A stretch of DNA of 34,819 nt from Teratosphaeria epicoccoides (Eukaryota > Ascomycota > Dothideomycetes > Mycosphaerellales > Teratosphaeriaceae). The stretch is taken from assembly GCA_021401465.1 (NCBI GenBank), contig JADDMT010000215.1, forward strand, positions 1 to 34,819. The letters are read 5' to 3'. Made by a program: the position numbers and the translations under genes. A model generated the notes under the pieces. The model was not told the origin of the DNA, made no database searches, and was given only the letters and a program-made list of their open reading frames with translations. Below, piece by piece: positions 7,771-20,188 of this stretch; position 1 is the first letter of the stretch; each line of letters begins with the position of its first letter.

Positions 7771-10700
7771 GGTTTCCTGGATGGCGTGATAGCCGAGCTA
7801 GTCGACAGCGTCCTGCAGGAGTCTAGTCGTAGCTTAGGATCTTCTTCCTAGGTTCGTTCCTCTCTCGAAACTTCGTATCTTTTGCTAACAGTTTCGCAGG
7901 TGTTCTAGGGGTTCCTAGGTGTTCTCGGTACTCCTATATCCTTCCCATTTTATTAAGTACTCTCGCTGTCTGTCCTGCTAGCGAGTGTCGATAATCCTCT
8001 TGACAGAGTACTCTAGTTCTTCTACTTTAGGGTCGAGTAGTAAGGGTTCCGATTACAGTGCGGCGTCTAGCGCTACTTGTTCTAGCAGAGAGACATAGAA
8101 CATAGGGTGTATTCTCATCTGCTCGGGTAGCTGTAACTCGAAATTAACTGGTCCCTTCTTAGCCTTAATCCTGAATGGTCCTAGTTTTACAGTGTCTAGT
8201 TTTTTACTCGGCTTGTCCGATTTGATGTGACAGCAGAGGAGATACACCTTGTCCCCCTCCTTTAGAATTAGTCCCTTAATTCTCTTACAATTCGCGTATC
8301 GTGCCATGTTCTGCTAATAGAACTACAGGTCGAGTCGTGCTTCTGTTTGCAGTTAGCGTAGATGTTCTACTCGTCTAAGTGCTGCTAGGTTCGGATTACT
8401 AGCTAAGATGTCTAGAATGTCTTCTATAGCTAATCTATATGCCATCTGAAATAGCGAGAGTCCTGTCGACTCTGCTAGCGTACTATTATACGCGAGCTGT
8501 GCTATTAGCAACAACTCTACCTAGTTATTCTAGTCCCTATTAACATAGGATCGAAGGTACTATTCTAACGTCTGATTTAGGCGTTCTGTCTGTCTATCTA
8601 TCTAAAGGTAGAAGGAAGTACTTAGTCGATGTTTAACCTGGAATTGTCTCATTAGGGCTCTCTAGAAGTTAGAGGTAAACACGGATCCTCGATCCGTTAC
8701 TAGGTCCTGTAGCATGCTGTGTAGTGCTACTACCTATTTGATGAAGACATGCGTAATATCTTTAGTCTTAAAGTCTTTGCAGTAAGGGATAAACTTCCTA
8801 AACTTAGTGAATTAGTCGACTACTACCATGATCCTGTCGAAGAACTCATTAGTAGTAGGTTCTCTCGACTAAGGTAGTTTAACGATAAAATCCATAGCGA
8901 GTAATTCCTATAGCCGTTAAGGTACCTTTAGTAGTCGTAGTAGCCTATATAGTTTGTAATAGTCATGCTTACTTCGTTAGCAAGTTATACATTAACAGAC
9001 GTAGTCCTCGATTGCCTTGCCTATCCTAGGGAAGTAATATTCTTGTCGGAGAATTTGCTTCATTTTAGACACTCCCGGGTGTCCTGCCTAAGGTACGTTA
9101 TGTCGGAGGCGTAGTAGTTCTGATCGTAAAGACGTTAGCATGTATACTAATCCTTGAAACAGAAGGATTCTGTCTTCGTCTTCCTAACCCTCCTGTCTAT
9201 TAATGTCGTCACGGACAGCGAGCGTAGTTAGGTCATAGATTAGGGCGTTCTTCAGGTCGTCCTAAAACCTACTAGTCTATGTGACAGTCATGGCCACGAG
9301 TTAGTTAACTCCTAGCGTGCTGTCGCTATTTTCCTAGAGAACAGCATGTTTCTCCTGCTTCACGCCCTTCATGTAGTCTGCCTAGCGGCTAAGTGCATTA
9401 GCGCGTGCGTTATCGGTCCCCTTGCGAAAGACAATCTTGCAGTTAAAACTAGAGAGCTCCTTGCTCTACTAAACCTGTCGTCAGTTTAACTCTTTTGTCG
9501 TTATGAAGTATTGCAAGTTCTTATAGTCTGTGTGGACCGTGACCTAGTGCTTAGAACCTTCTAAGTAGACTCGCTAGGCCTTGTAGGCGTCTACTATAGC
9601 TAGAAGTTCTTTGTCATGGACGTCATAACGGAGTTCTAGTCTAGACAATTTCCTTGAGTAGTAGGCGACTAGCTGTAGTTGTCTACTCGGTCCTAGTTAA
9701 CTTAAGCATGCCCTAAGTGCTATGTCGGAGGCATCTGTTTCGACTATGATAGGCTTATCCGGGTCGAACACAAGTAAGATTAGCTAATCTGTAAATCGTT
9801 GCTTAAGTTCCTTGAAGGCATTCCGTTAGGCGTCATCCTATACGAATAGTGTATCCTTTGTCGTAAGAGTCGTAAGTAGTGCCGTAATCTTCGAATAGTT
9901 TGCTACAAATCTCCTATAGAAGTTAGCAAATCTAAGGAAGGACTATACTTCCTTAACATTAGTTAGCATAGGCTACTCTTTTACGACCTAGACTTTCTTA
10001 GTATCTATCTTGATTCTCTTCTATGCTACTACGTAGCTAAGGAATTATACTTCCTGCTTATGAAACTCGCTCTTCTGCGGCTTAACCTTTAGCTAGTAAT
10101 CCTAGAGTTTCTGAAGTACCTTGCGCACGTGAGTCCTATGCTCTTCGATCGTCCGGGAATAGACGAGGATGTCGTCTAGATATATAACTACAAAGACGTC
10201 GAGGTACTCTCGTAGCATGTTGTTAATAAATGCCTGCTATGTAGCTAGGGCGTTTGTCAACCTAAATAGCATGACTATGTACTCGTAGTGTCCGAACCTA
10301 GTTCGGAATGCGGTCTTCTATTCTTCGCCTTCCTTAATTCGAATTCGATTATATGCTCTAGGTATGTCGAACTTTGAGAACTACATTGCTCCTTATAGGC
10401 GGTCCTGCAATTCCGAGAGCAAAGGAAGCGGATAACTATTCTTTATCATGATGTCGTTTAATCCACGATAATCTACGTAGAGTCGCTAGTCATCTTCCCC
10501 CTTAGGCACAAACAGGATCGGATATCTGGCTAGGGACTACAACTCGCGGATAAAGCCTTTCCGGAGGTTGTCTTCTAGGTATTTCCGGAGAATCTCTAGT
10601 TTCGCCGCTAATAACAGGCGAACTGATTGCTTCGTTAGTGTCTTGCTAGGGAGTAAGGGTATCCCGTAGTCCTACTCCTAGTGTTCTAGCAGAGCTTCTT

Positions 10701-10975
10701 AGTTAGGTTCTTCCTTAAAAAGAGTAGCGAACTCTTTATACTTATTAGGAACTATGAATTCGACCTTGACTTCCGATTGCATTGCTTTGACCTATAGGAC
10801 GTGCACTTCCTATTCTAGATCCTTAATAGCGGCTACTATCTTGCTTAAAGTCATAGCACATATTTCGATCTTGCCTAGTGCGTTATGTACTACAGGTAGA
10901 GGTATCGATCTTGAGAGTTCCGGGAACTAGATCCTCTTATCCTTCTAGTCGATATAGGGGTTAGCGTTTCTTAGC
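7762..10975 (-). pseudogene. Gypsy-1 pol, copy B, 3' part: RT, RNase H, integrase, chromodomain
   Basis: The minus-strand frame collinear with 13670-16880 of copy C. The reverse-transcriptase active site YLDD is at 10171-10182 and the stop TGA at 7762-7764. The longest unbroken piece (8053-8307) is the C-terminal domain of integrase (VYLLCCHIKSDKPSKKLD, then LGPFRI). TAG stops occur throughout. The 5' end is cut by the insertion of copy C just after the protease; the missing part lies at 17992-20008. Confidence 0.88.
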
Positions 10976-10980
10976 CATAG
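10976..10980. repeat. Target site duplication of copy C, left (CATAG)
   Basis: CATAG here and CATGG at 17987-17991 flank copy C. The unbroken target would read TTAGC-CATGG-CAACC, which is continuous gypsy-1 pol sequence on the minus strand. The left duplicate carries one G-to-A change. Confidence 0.85.
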
Positions 10981-11464
10981 TGTCATAGGTGTCAGGAGTA
11001 CTGTCCGGAGTACTATAGGATACAGGATCGTAAGGGTCCTAAGTGCTATGAGTTATAGTACTGTCATAGGAGTACTATAAGTTATAGGCATAGTTATAGG
11101 AGAAAGGATCTGTCACGTAAGGACAGATCCCTAGATCTGTAGGGTTAGTCTACAGATCTATAGGCCTACAAGGAAGGAGGGATCTATTACAGGATAACAG
11201 ACCCTTAGATCTGTAGGGTTAATCTACAGATCTACAGACATAGATCTATTAGGTCTATCGACAGATCTAATAGAGCTACTCTGTCTCTCTAGTATATAGG
11301 GCTAGCTTTAGGATACGTAGTTAGGAGCTTCGTGCTTAATTATTAATTCCCTTTCCCTAGGGGATAGTTAGTTACAAGGTTAACTGCTATTATCGATATT
11401 CTTTACAGCTCTGCGAGTCTAACACCTAGTTACCTTCCTGCTATCGGCACCTACCCTTATGACA
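10981..11464 (+). repeat. Gypsy-1 LTR, 5' LTR of copy C
   Basis: 484 bp, TGTCATAGGT to CCTTATGACA. It keeps the GATCTGT / ACAGATC inverted arms, but both CACGTG cores are damaged (CACGTA in the first; the second is now CTATTACAGG). Confidence 0.95.
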
Positions 11465-11643
11465 TTTTAAGCACTACTTCTAAGGAAGCATTAGGAGACT
11501 CGTTAAGCGCTTGACATACGCCTATGTTAAGTAGTTCTTTAACTGTTAGTTTAAGTTCTAGCGACAGTTAACTGACACTATAAGAACAAGTTGCTACTAA
11601 ACCTTAAATTACGTAGTAGCTCGAATCTATTCACCTTAGCGAG

Positions 11644-13422
11644 ATGGCTCTAGCATCTGTCGCAGGTTTAACTACCGGGAATAGACATAGTAACAACGGC
11701 TTTAAGATAGGAAGCCCTACAGAGTTCATAGGACAACGATCTCAGGTCGAGATGTTTATCCTATAATGCTAGTTAGCATTTAACGTAGATACGGAACGGT
11801 TTACGACATATCATAGGCGAATGATGTACATTGTCTCTTACCTGAAGGGACTAGCGTTCGAGTTTATCTAGCCTCATCTAATAGATTATCTGGATCACGT
11901 TAGTAGCGCCGAAGCTAGGAAGACGACGACTAGGGAGATTCTTAACTTAGACAAGTCTTTGTTTAAGGCATTACGCGAAGCGTTTAGGCTTAGTAATAAG
12001 CAACAAGAGGCTAAGAGAGCTCTCCTAGGAATCTAGCAGAAGGGTTCCGCTACTAAGTACCGCGCGGACTTTTAGACTCTCTCTGCTCGAGTCGACTAGA
12101 ATGATAACGCTTTAGCTGCTTAGTTCTACTAGGGACTAAAGGAGACGGTTAAAGACGAAATTGCCTGAGGAGATTAGCTAACAACATTCAAGGAAAAAAG
12201 CGATCTCGCGATTAGAATCGATAATCGCATCTAGGAACGACAGCAAGAATGACAACATAGAAATCGCAAGCTAGCGCAGGCTAACCATAAGGTCTAACGA
12301 TTAGCACCGAAATGGCGAAGCAATTACTATGGTCTCTAACCTATGGAGTTAGATGCGACTAAGGGGCGTCCTAGGAATAGACCCCGAGGAAAGCCGCAGA
12401 AGGGCTCTCCTCCCTAAAATGGTCTGAAGAAGCTATTCGACAAGAGTAATCTCGAGTGCTACAACTGTAGAAAGAAAGGACACTTTGCCCGCAAATGTTT
12501 TGCTAAGAAGCAACGACAAGAGCTGCCTAGGATAGAGCAGGCTCGCGTAACAACAACAGCACCTAAGCAAAAGGCCGCCGCTACTCGAGAACCGGACTAT
12601 GCTGTACTTACTTAGACTACATGCTACAACGACAATTGTCGAATTCACATAAGTGATAAAGATAGTTCCGGATAGTACCCTAACCGAAACAAGGCGTAGT
12701 TAATCTGTACGCTAAGGGGTACACCTTCTAGTGCGACAGTCCTAAGGCAACAGGAACTAGAAGAAGAAGAAGAGGGTTCGGACGACAACTACGAGCTTGT
12801 CGAAGCCGTCATTCCTGATTCTGAGGAAGACGAGAGCATAGAGCGATAGGCCATGCTGCCGCATGACATTAGACTTGACATTATCCGAATCATACAGAAC
12901 TAATAGGCTTAGGCTTGCCCATAGATTAATGGAGTACAACACGTCGACTAGCTTCAGTATGACAAACTAGCCGACTGTATGCGACGACACCTAAGGAGAC
13001 TACCGGTCGTAGCTTAACCTTACGCGCATCAGAAAGTTGTCCAAGAAATTGTACTGTTCGGGGTAGAGTTTACGCCCTAGGGAGGCTACCTAACCTACGA
13101 AGGTATTCAGATTCTACAAGCGCTACGACTCCGAGTCTTTCATTTAAAGATAGAGTACGCAAGGAACGCGCAGGAACAGCGAGGCCAAGAACGAGAACGA
13201 TCTCTTAGGCCAGAAAACGGTAACGCATAGAGAAGAAGCTAAGACCGCACGATCCCTGAACTAGTCCGTGAAGACAGTTATTTAGGAAACGACGAGGTCT
13301 GCTAGAATTAGACCTACAGACAGACTAGACAGGGCTGCAACAATGTGCCGCGATTGGCGCTAGATACGCGAACAACCTTAGAGTATAGGTGCACATTAAC
13401 GAGACGCTAGCTAGGGCCTTAA
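11644..13422 (+). pseudogene. Gypsy-1 gag, copy C
   Basis: Structural polyprotein of the virus-like particle. The frame starts MALASVAGLTTGNRH and keeps phase for about 590 codons with TAG, TAA and TGA breaks but no frameshift. A capsid-type helical region comes first (for example RMMYIVSYLKGLAFEFI, near 11820-11870). A CCHC zinc knuckle is at 12457-12498 (CYNCRKKGHFARKC), and an acidic tail follows (EEEEEGSDDNYE, near 12760-12790). The pol frame lies at -1 relative to gag and is open from 13272, so the two overlap by up to 150 bp; no classic slippery heptamer stood out. Confidence 0.85.
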
Positions 13423-16400
13423 TAGATTCAGGATGTACTAGAATCTTCATGACGCCTAAGTTCGCCAGGACAGATAGGATAAAGCTACAGGCGAAGACGA
13501 ATGCTTTCTCGCTACAAGCGATTAATAGAAAGCTAGTCATGTACAACTAAGGAGTAGTTAACAAAGAGACTAAGATGATGCCTCTGCGGATAGGACGCTA
13601 CTAAGAGATGCTCTAGTTCGACATCACGGAGTTACTAGGCTCAGATGTAGTACTAGGGTTACTATAGCTAAGAAACGCTAACCCCTATATCGACTAGAAG
13701 AATGAGAGGATCTAGTTCCTAGAACTCTTAAGATCGATACCTCTACCTGTAGTACACGACGTACTAGGCAAGATCGAAATATGTGCTATGACTTTAAGCG
13801 AGATAGTAGCTGCTATTAAGAATCTAGAATAGGAAGTACACGTCCTATAGGTTAAAGTAACGTAATCGGAAGTCAAGGTCGAATTCATAGTTCCTAATGA
13901 GTATAAAGAGTTCGCTACTCTTTTTAAGGAAGAACCCGACTAAGAAGCTCTGCTAGAACACTAGGAGTAGGACTACGGGATACCCTTACTCCCTAGCAAG
14001 ATACTAACGAAGCAATTAGTTTACCTGTTGTTAGTAGCGAAACTAGAGATTCTCCGGAAATACCTAGAAGACAACCTCTAGAAAGGCTTCATCCGCGAGT
14101 CGTAGTCCCTAGCCAGATATCCGATCCTGTTTGTGCCTAAGGGGGAAGATAACTAGCGACTCTATGTAGATTATCATAGATTAAACGACATTATAATAAA
14201 GAATAGTTATCCGCTTCCTTTGCTCTCGGAATTACAGGACCGCCTGCAAGGAGCAATGTAGTTCTCAAAGTTCGACATACCCGGAGTGTATAATCGAATT
14301 CGAATTAAGGAAGGCGAAGAATAGAAGACCGCATTCCGAACTAGGTTTAGACACTACGAGTACATAGTCATACTATTTAGGTTAACAAACGCCCTAGCTA
14401 CATAGCAGGCATTTATTAACAACGTGCTACGAGAGTACCTCGATGTCTTTGTAGTTGTATATCTAGACGACATCCTCGTCTATTCCCGGACGATCGAAGA
14501 GCATAGGACTTATATGCGCAAGGTACTTCAGAAACTCTAGGATTACTAGCTAAAGGTTAAGTCGTAGAAGAGCGAGTTTCATAAGCAGGAAGTACAATTC
14601 CTTAGCTACGTAGTAGCATAGAATAGAATCAAGATAGACACTAAGAAAGTCTAGGTCGTAAAAGAGTAGCCTACGCTAACTAATGTTAAGGAAGTATAGT
14701 CCTTCCTTAGATTCGCTAACTTCTACAGGAGATTTGTGGCAAACTATTCGAAGATTACGGCACTACTTACGACTCTTACGACAAAGGATACACTATTCGT
14801 ATAGGACAACGCCTAACAGAATGCCTTCAAGGAACTTAAGCGACAATTTACAGATCAGCTAATCTTACTTGTGTTCGACCTAGATAAGCCTATCATAGTC
14901 AAAACAGATGCCTCTGACGTAGCACTCGGGGCATGCTTAAGTCAACTAGGACCGAGTAGATGACTACAGCTAGTCGCCTACTACTTGAGGAAATTGTCTA
15001 GACTAGAACTCCATTATAACGTCTACAACAAAGAACTTCTAGCTATAGTAGACACCTACAAGGCCTAGCGAGTCTACTTAGAAGGTTCTAAGCACTAGGT
15101 CACGGTCTATACAGACTATGAGAACTTGCGATACTTCATAACGACGAAAGAGTTAAACTGATGACAGGTTCGGTAGAGCGAGGAGCTCTCTAGTTTTAAC
15201 TACAAGATCGTCTATTGCAAGGGGACTAATAACGCACGCGCTAATGCACTTAGCCGCTAGATAGACTACATGAAGGGCGTGAAGCAGGAGAAACATGCTG
15301 TTCTCCAGGAAAATAGTAATAGCACGCTAGGAGTTAACCGACTCGCGGCTACGATTGTCACATAGACTAGTAGGTTTCAGGACGACCTGAAGAACGCCCT
15401 AATCCATGACCTAACTACGCTCGCTGTCCGCGACGACATTGATGGACAGGAGGGTTAGGAAGACGAAGACAGAATCCTTCTGTTTCAAGGATTAGTATAC
15501 GTGCTAACGTCTTTACGATCGGAACTACTACGCCTCCGACATGACGTACCTTAGGCAGGACACCTAGGAGTGTCTAAAATGAAGCAAATTCTCTGACAAG
15601 AATATTACTTCCCTAGGATAGGCAAGGCAATTAAGGACTACGTCTGTCGATGTGTAACTTGCTAATAAAGTAAGCATGACTGTCATAAACTGTATAGGCT
15701 ACTACGACTACTAAAGGTACCTTAACGGCTATAGGAATTACTCGCTATGGATTTTATCGTTAAACTACCTTAGTCGAGAGAACCTACTACTAATGAGTTC
15801 TTCGACAGGATCATGGTAGTAGTCAACTAATTCACTAAGTTTAGGAAGTTTATCCCTTACTGCGAAGACTTCAAGACTAAAGATATCGCGCATGTCTTCA
15901 TTAAATAGGTAGTAGTACTACATAGCATGCTATAGGACCTAGTAACGGATCGAGGATCCATGTTTACCTCTAACTTCTAGAGAGCCTTAATGAGACAATT
16001 CTAGGTCAAACATCGACTAAGTACTTCCTTCTACCCTTAGACAGATAGACAGACAGAACACCTAAATCAGACGTTAGAATAGTACCTTCGATCCTATGTT
16101 AATAGGGACTAGAACAACTAGGTAGAGTTGTTGCTAATAGCATAGCTTGCGTATAATAGTACGCTAGCAGAGTCGACAGGACTCTCGCTATTTCAGATAG
16201 CATATAGATTAGCTATAGAAGACATTCTAGACGTCTTAGCTAGTAATCCGAACCTAGCAGCACTCGGACGAGTAGAACATCTACGCCGACTACAAACAGA
16301 AGCACGACTCGACCTGTAGTTCTATTAGCAGAACATGGCATAGTACGCGAATCGTAAGAGAATTAAGGGACTAATTCTAAAGGAGGGGGACAAGGTGTAT

Positions 16401-16880
16401 CTCCTCTGCTGTCACATCAAATTAGATAAGCCGAGTAAAAAACTAGACGCTGTAAAACTAGGACCATTTAGGATCAAGGCTAAGAAGGGACTAGTTAATT
16501 TTGAGTTACAGCTACCCGAGCAGATGAGAATACACCCTGTGTTCTATGTCTCTCTGCTAGAACAAGTAGCGCCGGACGCTGCACTGTAATCAGAACCCTT
16601 GCCACTTGACCCTAAAGTAGAAGAACTAGAGTACACTATTAAGAGGATTATCGACACTCGCTAGCAGGACAGACAGCAAGAGTACTTAATAAAATGGGAA
16701 GGATATAGGAGTACCGAGAACACCTAGGAACCCCTAGAATACCTACGAAACTGTTAGCAAAAGATACGAAGTTTCGAGAAAGGAACGAACCTAGGAAGAA
16801 GATCCTAAGCCACGACTAGACTCCTGCAGGACGCCGTCGACTAGCTCGGCTATCATGCTATCCAGGAAACCCTAATATGA
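13272..16880 (+). pseudogene. Gypsy-1 pol, copy C: protease, RT, RNase H, integrase, chromodomain
   Basis: One frame from about 13272 to TGA 16878-16880. In order: an aspartic protease with ALIDSG (Asp-Ser-Gly at 13425-13433); reverse transcriptase with VVYLDDILVYS (YLDD 14460-14471); RNase H (TDASD near 14905); integrase with its zinc-binding and catalytic parts (about 15530-16300) and C-terminal domain (16395-16589); a chromodomain (QEYLIKWEGY near 16680-16705). Domain order PR-RT-RH-IN-chromodomain defines Ty3/gypsy chromoviruses. Dozens of TAG stops, with very few TGA, fit RIP at CAG and TGG. The last nine bases overlap the end of the antisense frame. Confidence 0.9.
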
Positions 16881-17423
16881 GGCGTTAGCGAAACCCTCTA
16901 TTACGCTCTATGTCGTAGGACTAAGAGCGAGACCTACGGAAGGATCTAGGTCAAGGAGAAACCTAGCCTGCGAGAGAGCTTGTTCCTTAGCCTCCTCCTC
17001 CCTAATCTCGCGCTCCTCGAGAGCGCGACTATCTTCGACCTCCTAGTCGACTACGTCTAACTGTTTTTGAAGACGCATCTCCTTTGCATGCGCCTCTAGC
17101 ATCTTCTGCGAAGCCTTGGCTAGGACCGCCTTCACACGATTAAGATCGGCAATTAGTCTTTTCCGCTAATCGCCTAACTTCTTCTATTCGACCTCTATTA
17201 CCTTCGCGTCGTAACTCCGACAGTTGCTAAAGTAACATTACAAACATTTCCCCGAGGAAATGTGTACCTAACAAACGAGCTTTAGCTCTTGACACTAAGT
17301 GTAGGACTTCATGCTGTCCTAGCCCTAACGATAGATTCGATTCGCGCGGTGTTTGCGTTTCTACGTTAAAGGGGCGTTAGTGTCTAGAATGACACAAGGC
17401 AGTAATGTAGAAAGAGAAGACAT
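16872..17423 (-). pseudogene. Antisense ORF of gypsy-1 copy C (Zn2Cys6-like)
   Basis: Third copy of the 552 bp antisense frame, exactly the same length as in copies A and B, from ATG 17423 to the stop at 16872-16874. It carries several TAG stops and cysteine losses but no frameshift. Its end overlaps the end of pol. Confidence 0.62.
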
Positions 17424-17502
17424 CATAGTGTAAAAGAAAGAACAAGAGAAACCCCGCACTAATAAGGTAGCTTAGGGACGAGCTAGGCTAAGAGGGGGAT
17501 AG

Positions 17503-17986
17503 TATCATAGGCGTTAGGAGTACTATCCGGAGTACTATAGGATACAGGATCGTGAGGGTCCTAAGTGCTATAAGTCATAGTACCGTTATAGGAGTACTAT
17601 GAGTTATAGGCATAGCTATAGGAGAAAGGATCTGTCACGTGAGGATAGATCCCCGGATCTGTAAGGTTAGTCTCTAGATCTATAGGCCTGCAAGGAAGAA
17701 GGGATCTATTATAGGATGACAGACCCTTAGATCTGTAGGGTTAGTCTACAGATCTATAGACATAGATCTATTAGGTCTGTTAACAGATCTAACAGAGCTG
17801 CTCTGTCTCTCTAGTATATAGGGCTAGCTTTAGGACAGGTAGTTAGGAGCTTCGTGCTTAATTCTTAATTCCCTTTCCCTAGGGGATAGTTAGTTACAAG
17901 GTTAACTGCTATTGTCGATATTCTTCACAGCTCTGCAAGTCTAACACCTAGTTACCTTCCTGCTATCGGCACCTACCCTTATAACA
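17503..17986 (+). repeat. Gypsy-1 LTR, 3' LTR of copy C
   Basis: 484 bp, TATCATAGGC (first TG changed to TA) to CCCTTATAACA. The purine tract AAGAGGGGGATAG lies directly upstream and CATGG (target duplication) directly downstream. Confidence 0.95.
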
Positions 17987-17991
17987 CATGG

Positions 17992-20008
17992 CAACCCTAG
18001 TACTACATCTGAGCCTAGTGACTCCGTAATGTCGAACTAGAGTATCTCTTAGTAGCGTCCTATCTGCAGAGGCATTATCTCGGTCTCTTCGTCAACTACT
18101 CCTTAGTTGTACGTAACTAGCTTTCTATTAATCGCTTGTAGCGAGAAAGCATTCGTCTTCGCCTGTAGCTTTATCCTAGCTGTCCTGGCGAACTTAGGCG
18201 TCATGAAGATTCTAGTATATCCTGAATCTATTAAGGCCCTAGCTAGCGTCTCGTTAATATGCACCTATACTCTAAGGTTATTCGCGTATCTGACGCCAAT
18301 CGCGGCACATCGTTACAGCCCTGTCTAGTCTGTCCGTAGGTCTAATTCTAGCGGACCTTGTCGTTTCCTGAATAACTGTCTTCACGGACTAGTTTAGGGA
18401 TCGTGCGGTCTTAGCTTCTTCTCTAAGCGTTACCGTTTTCTGGCCTAAGAGATCGTTCTCGTTCTTGGCCTCGCTGTTCCTGCGCGTTCCTTGCGTACTC
18501 TATCTTTAAATCATAGATTCGGAGTCGTAGCGCTCGTGGAATCTAAATACCTTCGTAGGTTAGGTAGCCTCCCTAGGGCGTAAACTCTACCCCGAACGGT
18601 ACAATTTCTTAGACAACTTTCTGATGCGCGTGAGGTTAAGCTACGACTAGTAGTCTCCTTAGGTGTCGTCGCATACAGTCGGCTAGTTCGTCATACTAAA
18701 GCTAGTTAACGTGTTATACTCTATTAATCTATAGGTAAGCCTAAGCCTATTAGTTCTGTATGATTCGGATAATGTCAAGTCTAATATCATGCGGCGGCAT
18801 AGCCTATCGCTCTATGCTCTCGTCTTCCTCGGAATCAGGAATGACGGCTTCGACAAGCTCGTAGTTGTCGTCCGAACGCTCTTCTTCTTCTTCTAGTTCC
18901 TGTTGCCTTAGGACTGTCGCACTAGAAGGTATACCCCTTAGCGCACAGATTAACTGCGCCTTGTTTTAGTTAGGGTACTATCTAGAACTATCTTTATTAC
19001 TCATGTGAATTCGACAATTGTCGTCATAGCACGTAGTCTAAGTAAGTGCGGCATAGTCCGGTTCTCGAGTAGCGGCGGCCTTTTGCTTAGGTGCTGTCGT
19101 TATTACGCGAGCCTGCTCTATCCTAGGCAGCTCTTGTCGTTGCTTCTTAGCAAAACATTCGCGGGCAAAGTGTCCTTTCTTTCTACAGTTATGGCACTTA
19201 AGATTACTCTTGTCGAATGGCTTCTTCAGACCATTCTAGGGAGGAGAGCCCTTCCGCGGCTTTCCTTAGGGTCCATTCCTAGGACGCCCCTTAGTCGCAT
19301 CTAACTCCATAGGTTAGAGACCGTAGTAATCGCTTCGCCATTTTAGTGCTAATCGTTAGACCTTATGGTTAGCCTGCACTAGCTTGCGATTTCTATGTTG
19401 TCGTTCTTGCTGTCGTTCCTAGATGCGATTATCGATTCTAATCGCGAGATCACTCATTTCCTTAAATGTCGTTAGCTAATCTCCTCGGGGAATTTCGTCT
19501 TTAACTGTCTCCTTTAGTCCCTAGTAGAACTAAGCAGCTAAAGCGTTATCATTCTAGTCGACTTAAGCAGAGAGGGTCTAAAAGTCCGTGTAGTACTTAG
19601 TAGCGGAACCCTTCTGCTAGATTCCTAGGAGAGCTCTCTTAGCCTCTTGTTGCTTATTACCGAGCCTAAACGCTTCGCATAATGCCTTAAACAAAGACTT
19701 GTCTAAGTTAAGAATCTCCCTAGTCGTCGTCTTCCTAGCTTTAGCGCTACTGACGTAGTCTAGATAATCTGTTAGATGAGGCTAGATAAACTCGAACGCT
19801 AGTCCCTTCAGGTAAGAGACAATGTACATCATTCGCTTATAATGTGTCGTAAACTGTTCCGTATCTACGTTAAATGCTAACTAGCATTGTAGGATAAACA
19901 TCTCGACCTGAGATTGTTGTCCTATAAACTCTGTAGGGCTTCCTATCTTAAAGCCGTTATTGCCGTGTCTATTCCCGGTAGTTAAACCTGCGACAGATGC
20001 TAGAGCTA
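17992..20008 (-). pseudogene. Gypsy-1 gag and protease, copy B, 5' part
   Basis: Reverse complement of 11644-13667 of copy C. On the minus strand the expected start reads ATA instead of ATG (20006-20008), then GCT CTA GCA TCT as in copy C. The zinc knuckle is at about 19155-19200 (CHNCRKKGHFARECF) and the protease Asp-Ser-Gly at 18220-18228. It is cut at 17992 by the insertion of copy C. The plus-strand open stretches at 18107-18328 and 19005-19304 are shadows of this frame. Confidence 0.88.
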
Positions 20009-20188
20009 TCTCGCTAAGGTAAATAGATTCGAGCTACTACGTGATTTAAGGTATAGCGGCAACTTGTTCTTGTAGTGTCAGTTAACTGTCGCTAGAACTT
20101 GAACTAACAGTTAAAGAACTACTTAACATAGGCGTATGTTAAGCGCTTAACAAGTCTCCTAATGCTTCCTTAGAAGTAGTGCTCAAAA

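Larger units (their letters stand above)
10981..17986 (+). mobile_element. Gypsy-1 full-length copy C, plus strand, nested in copy B
   Basis: A complete 7,006 bp Ty3/gypsy element: 5' LTR 10981-11464, gag from 11644, pol to 16880, antisense frame 16872-17423, purine tract (about 17490-17502, AAGAGGGGGATAG), 3' LTR 17503-17986. It inserted in the opposite orientation into the pol of a copy of its own family (5 bp target duplication). The LTR pair differs at many sites, nearly all transitions. The usual TGG primer-binding start is not seen after the 5' LTR: copy C reads TTTTAAGCAC and copy B TTTTGAGCAC, so the primer is unclear. Confidence 0.95.

Noticed and set aside
8053..8307. An 84-codon minus-strand open frame that could be taken for a small gene
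   Set aside because: It is the best preserved piece of gypsy-1 integrase C-terminal domain, in phase with the rest of pol; the same piece occurs at 16395-16589.
12433..13546. Minus-strand open frames at 12433-12648, 12757-12942 and 13325-13546
   Set aside because: They are reverse-strand shadows of gag and protease in copy C; they repeat on the plus strand at 18107-18328 and 19005-19304 only because copy B is inverted.
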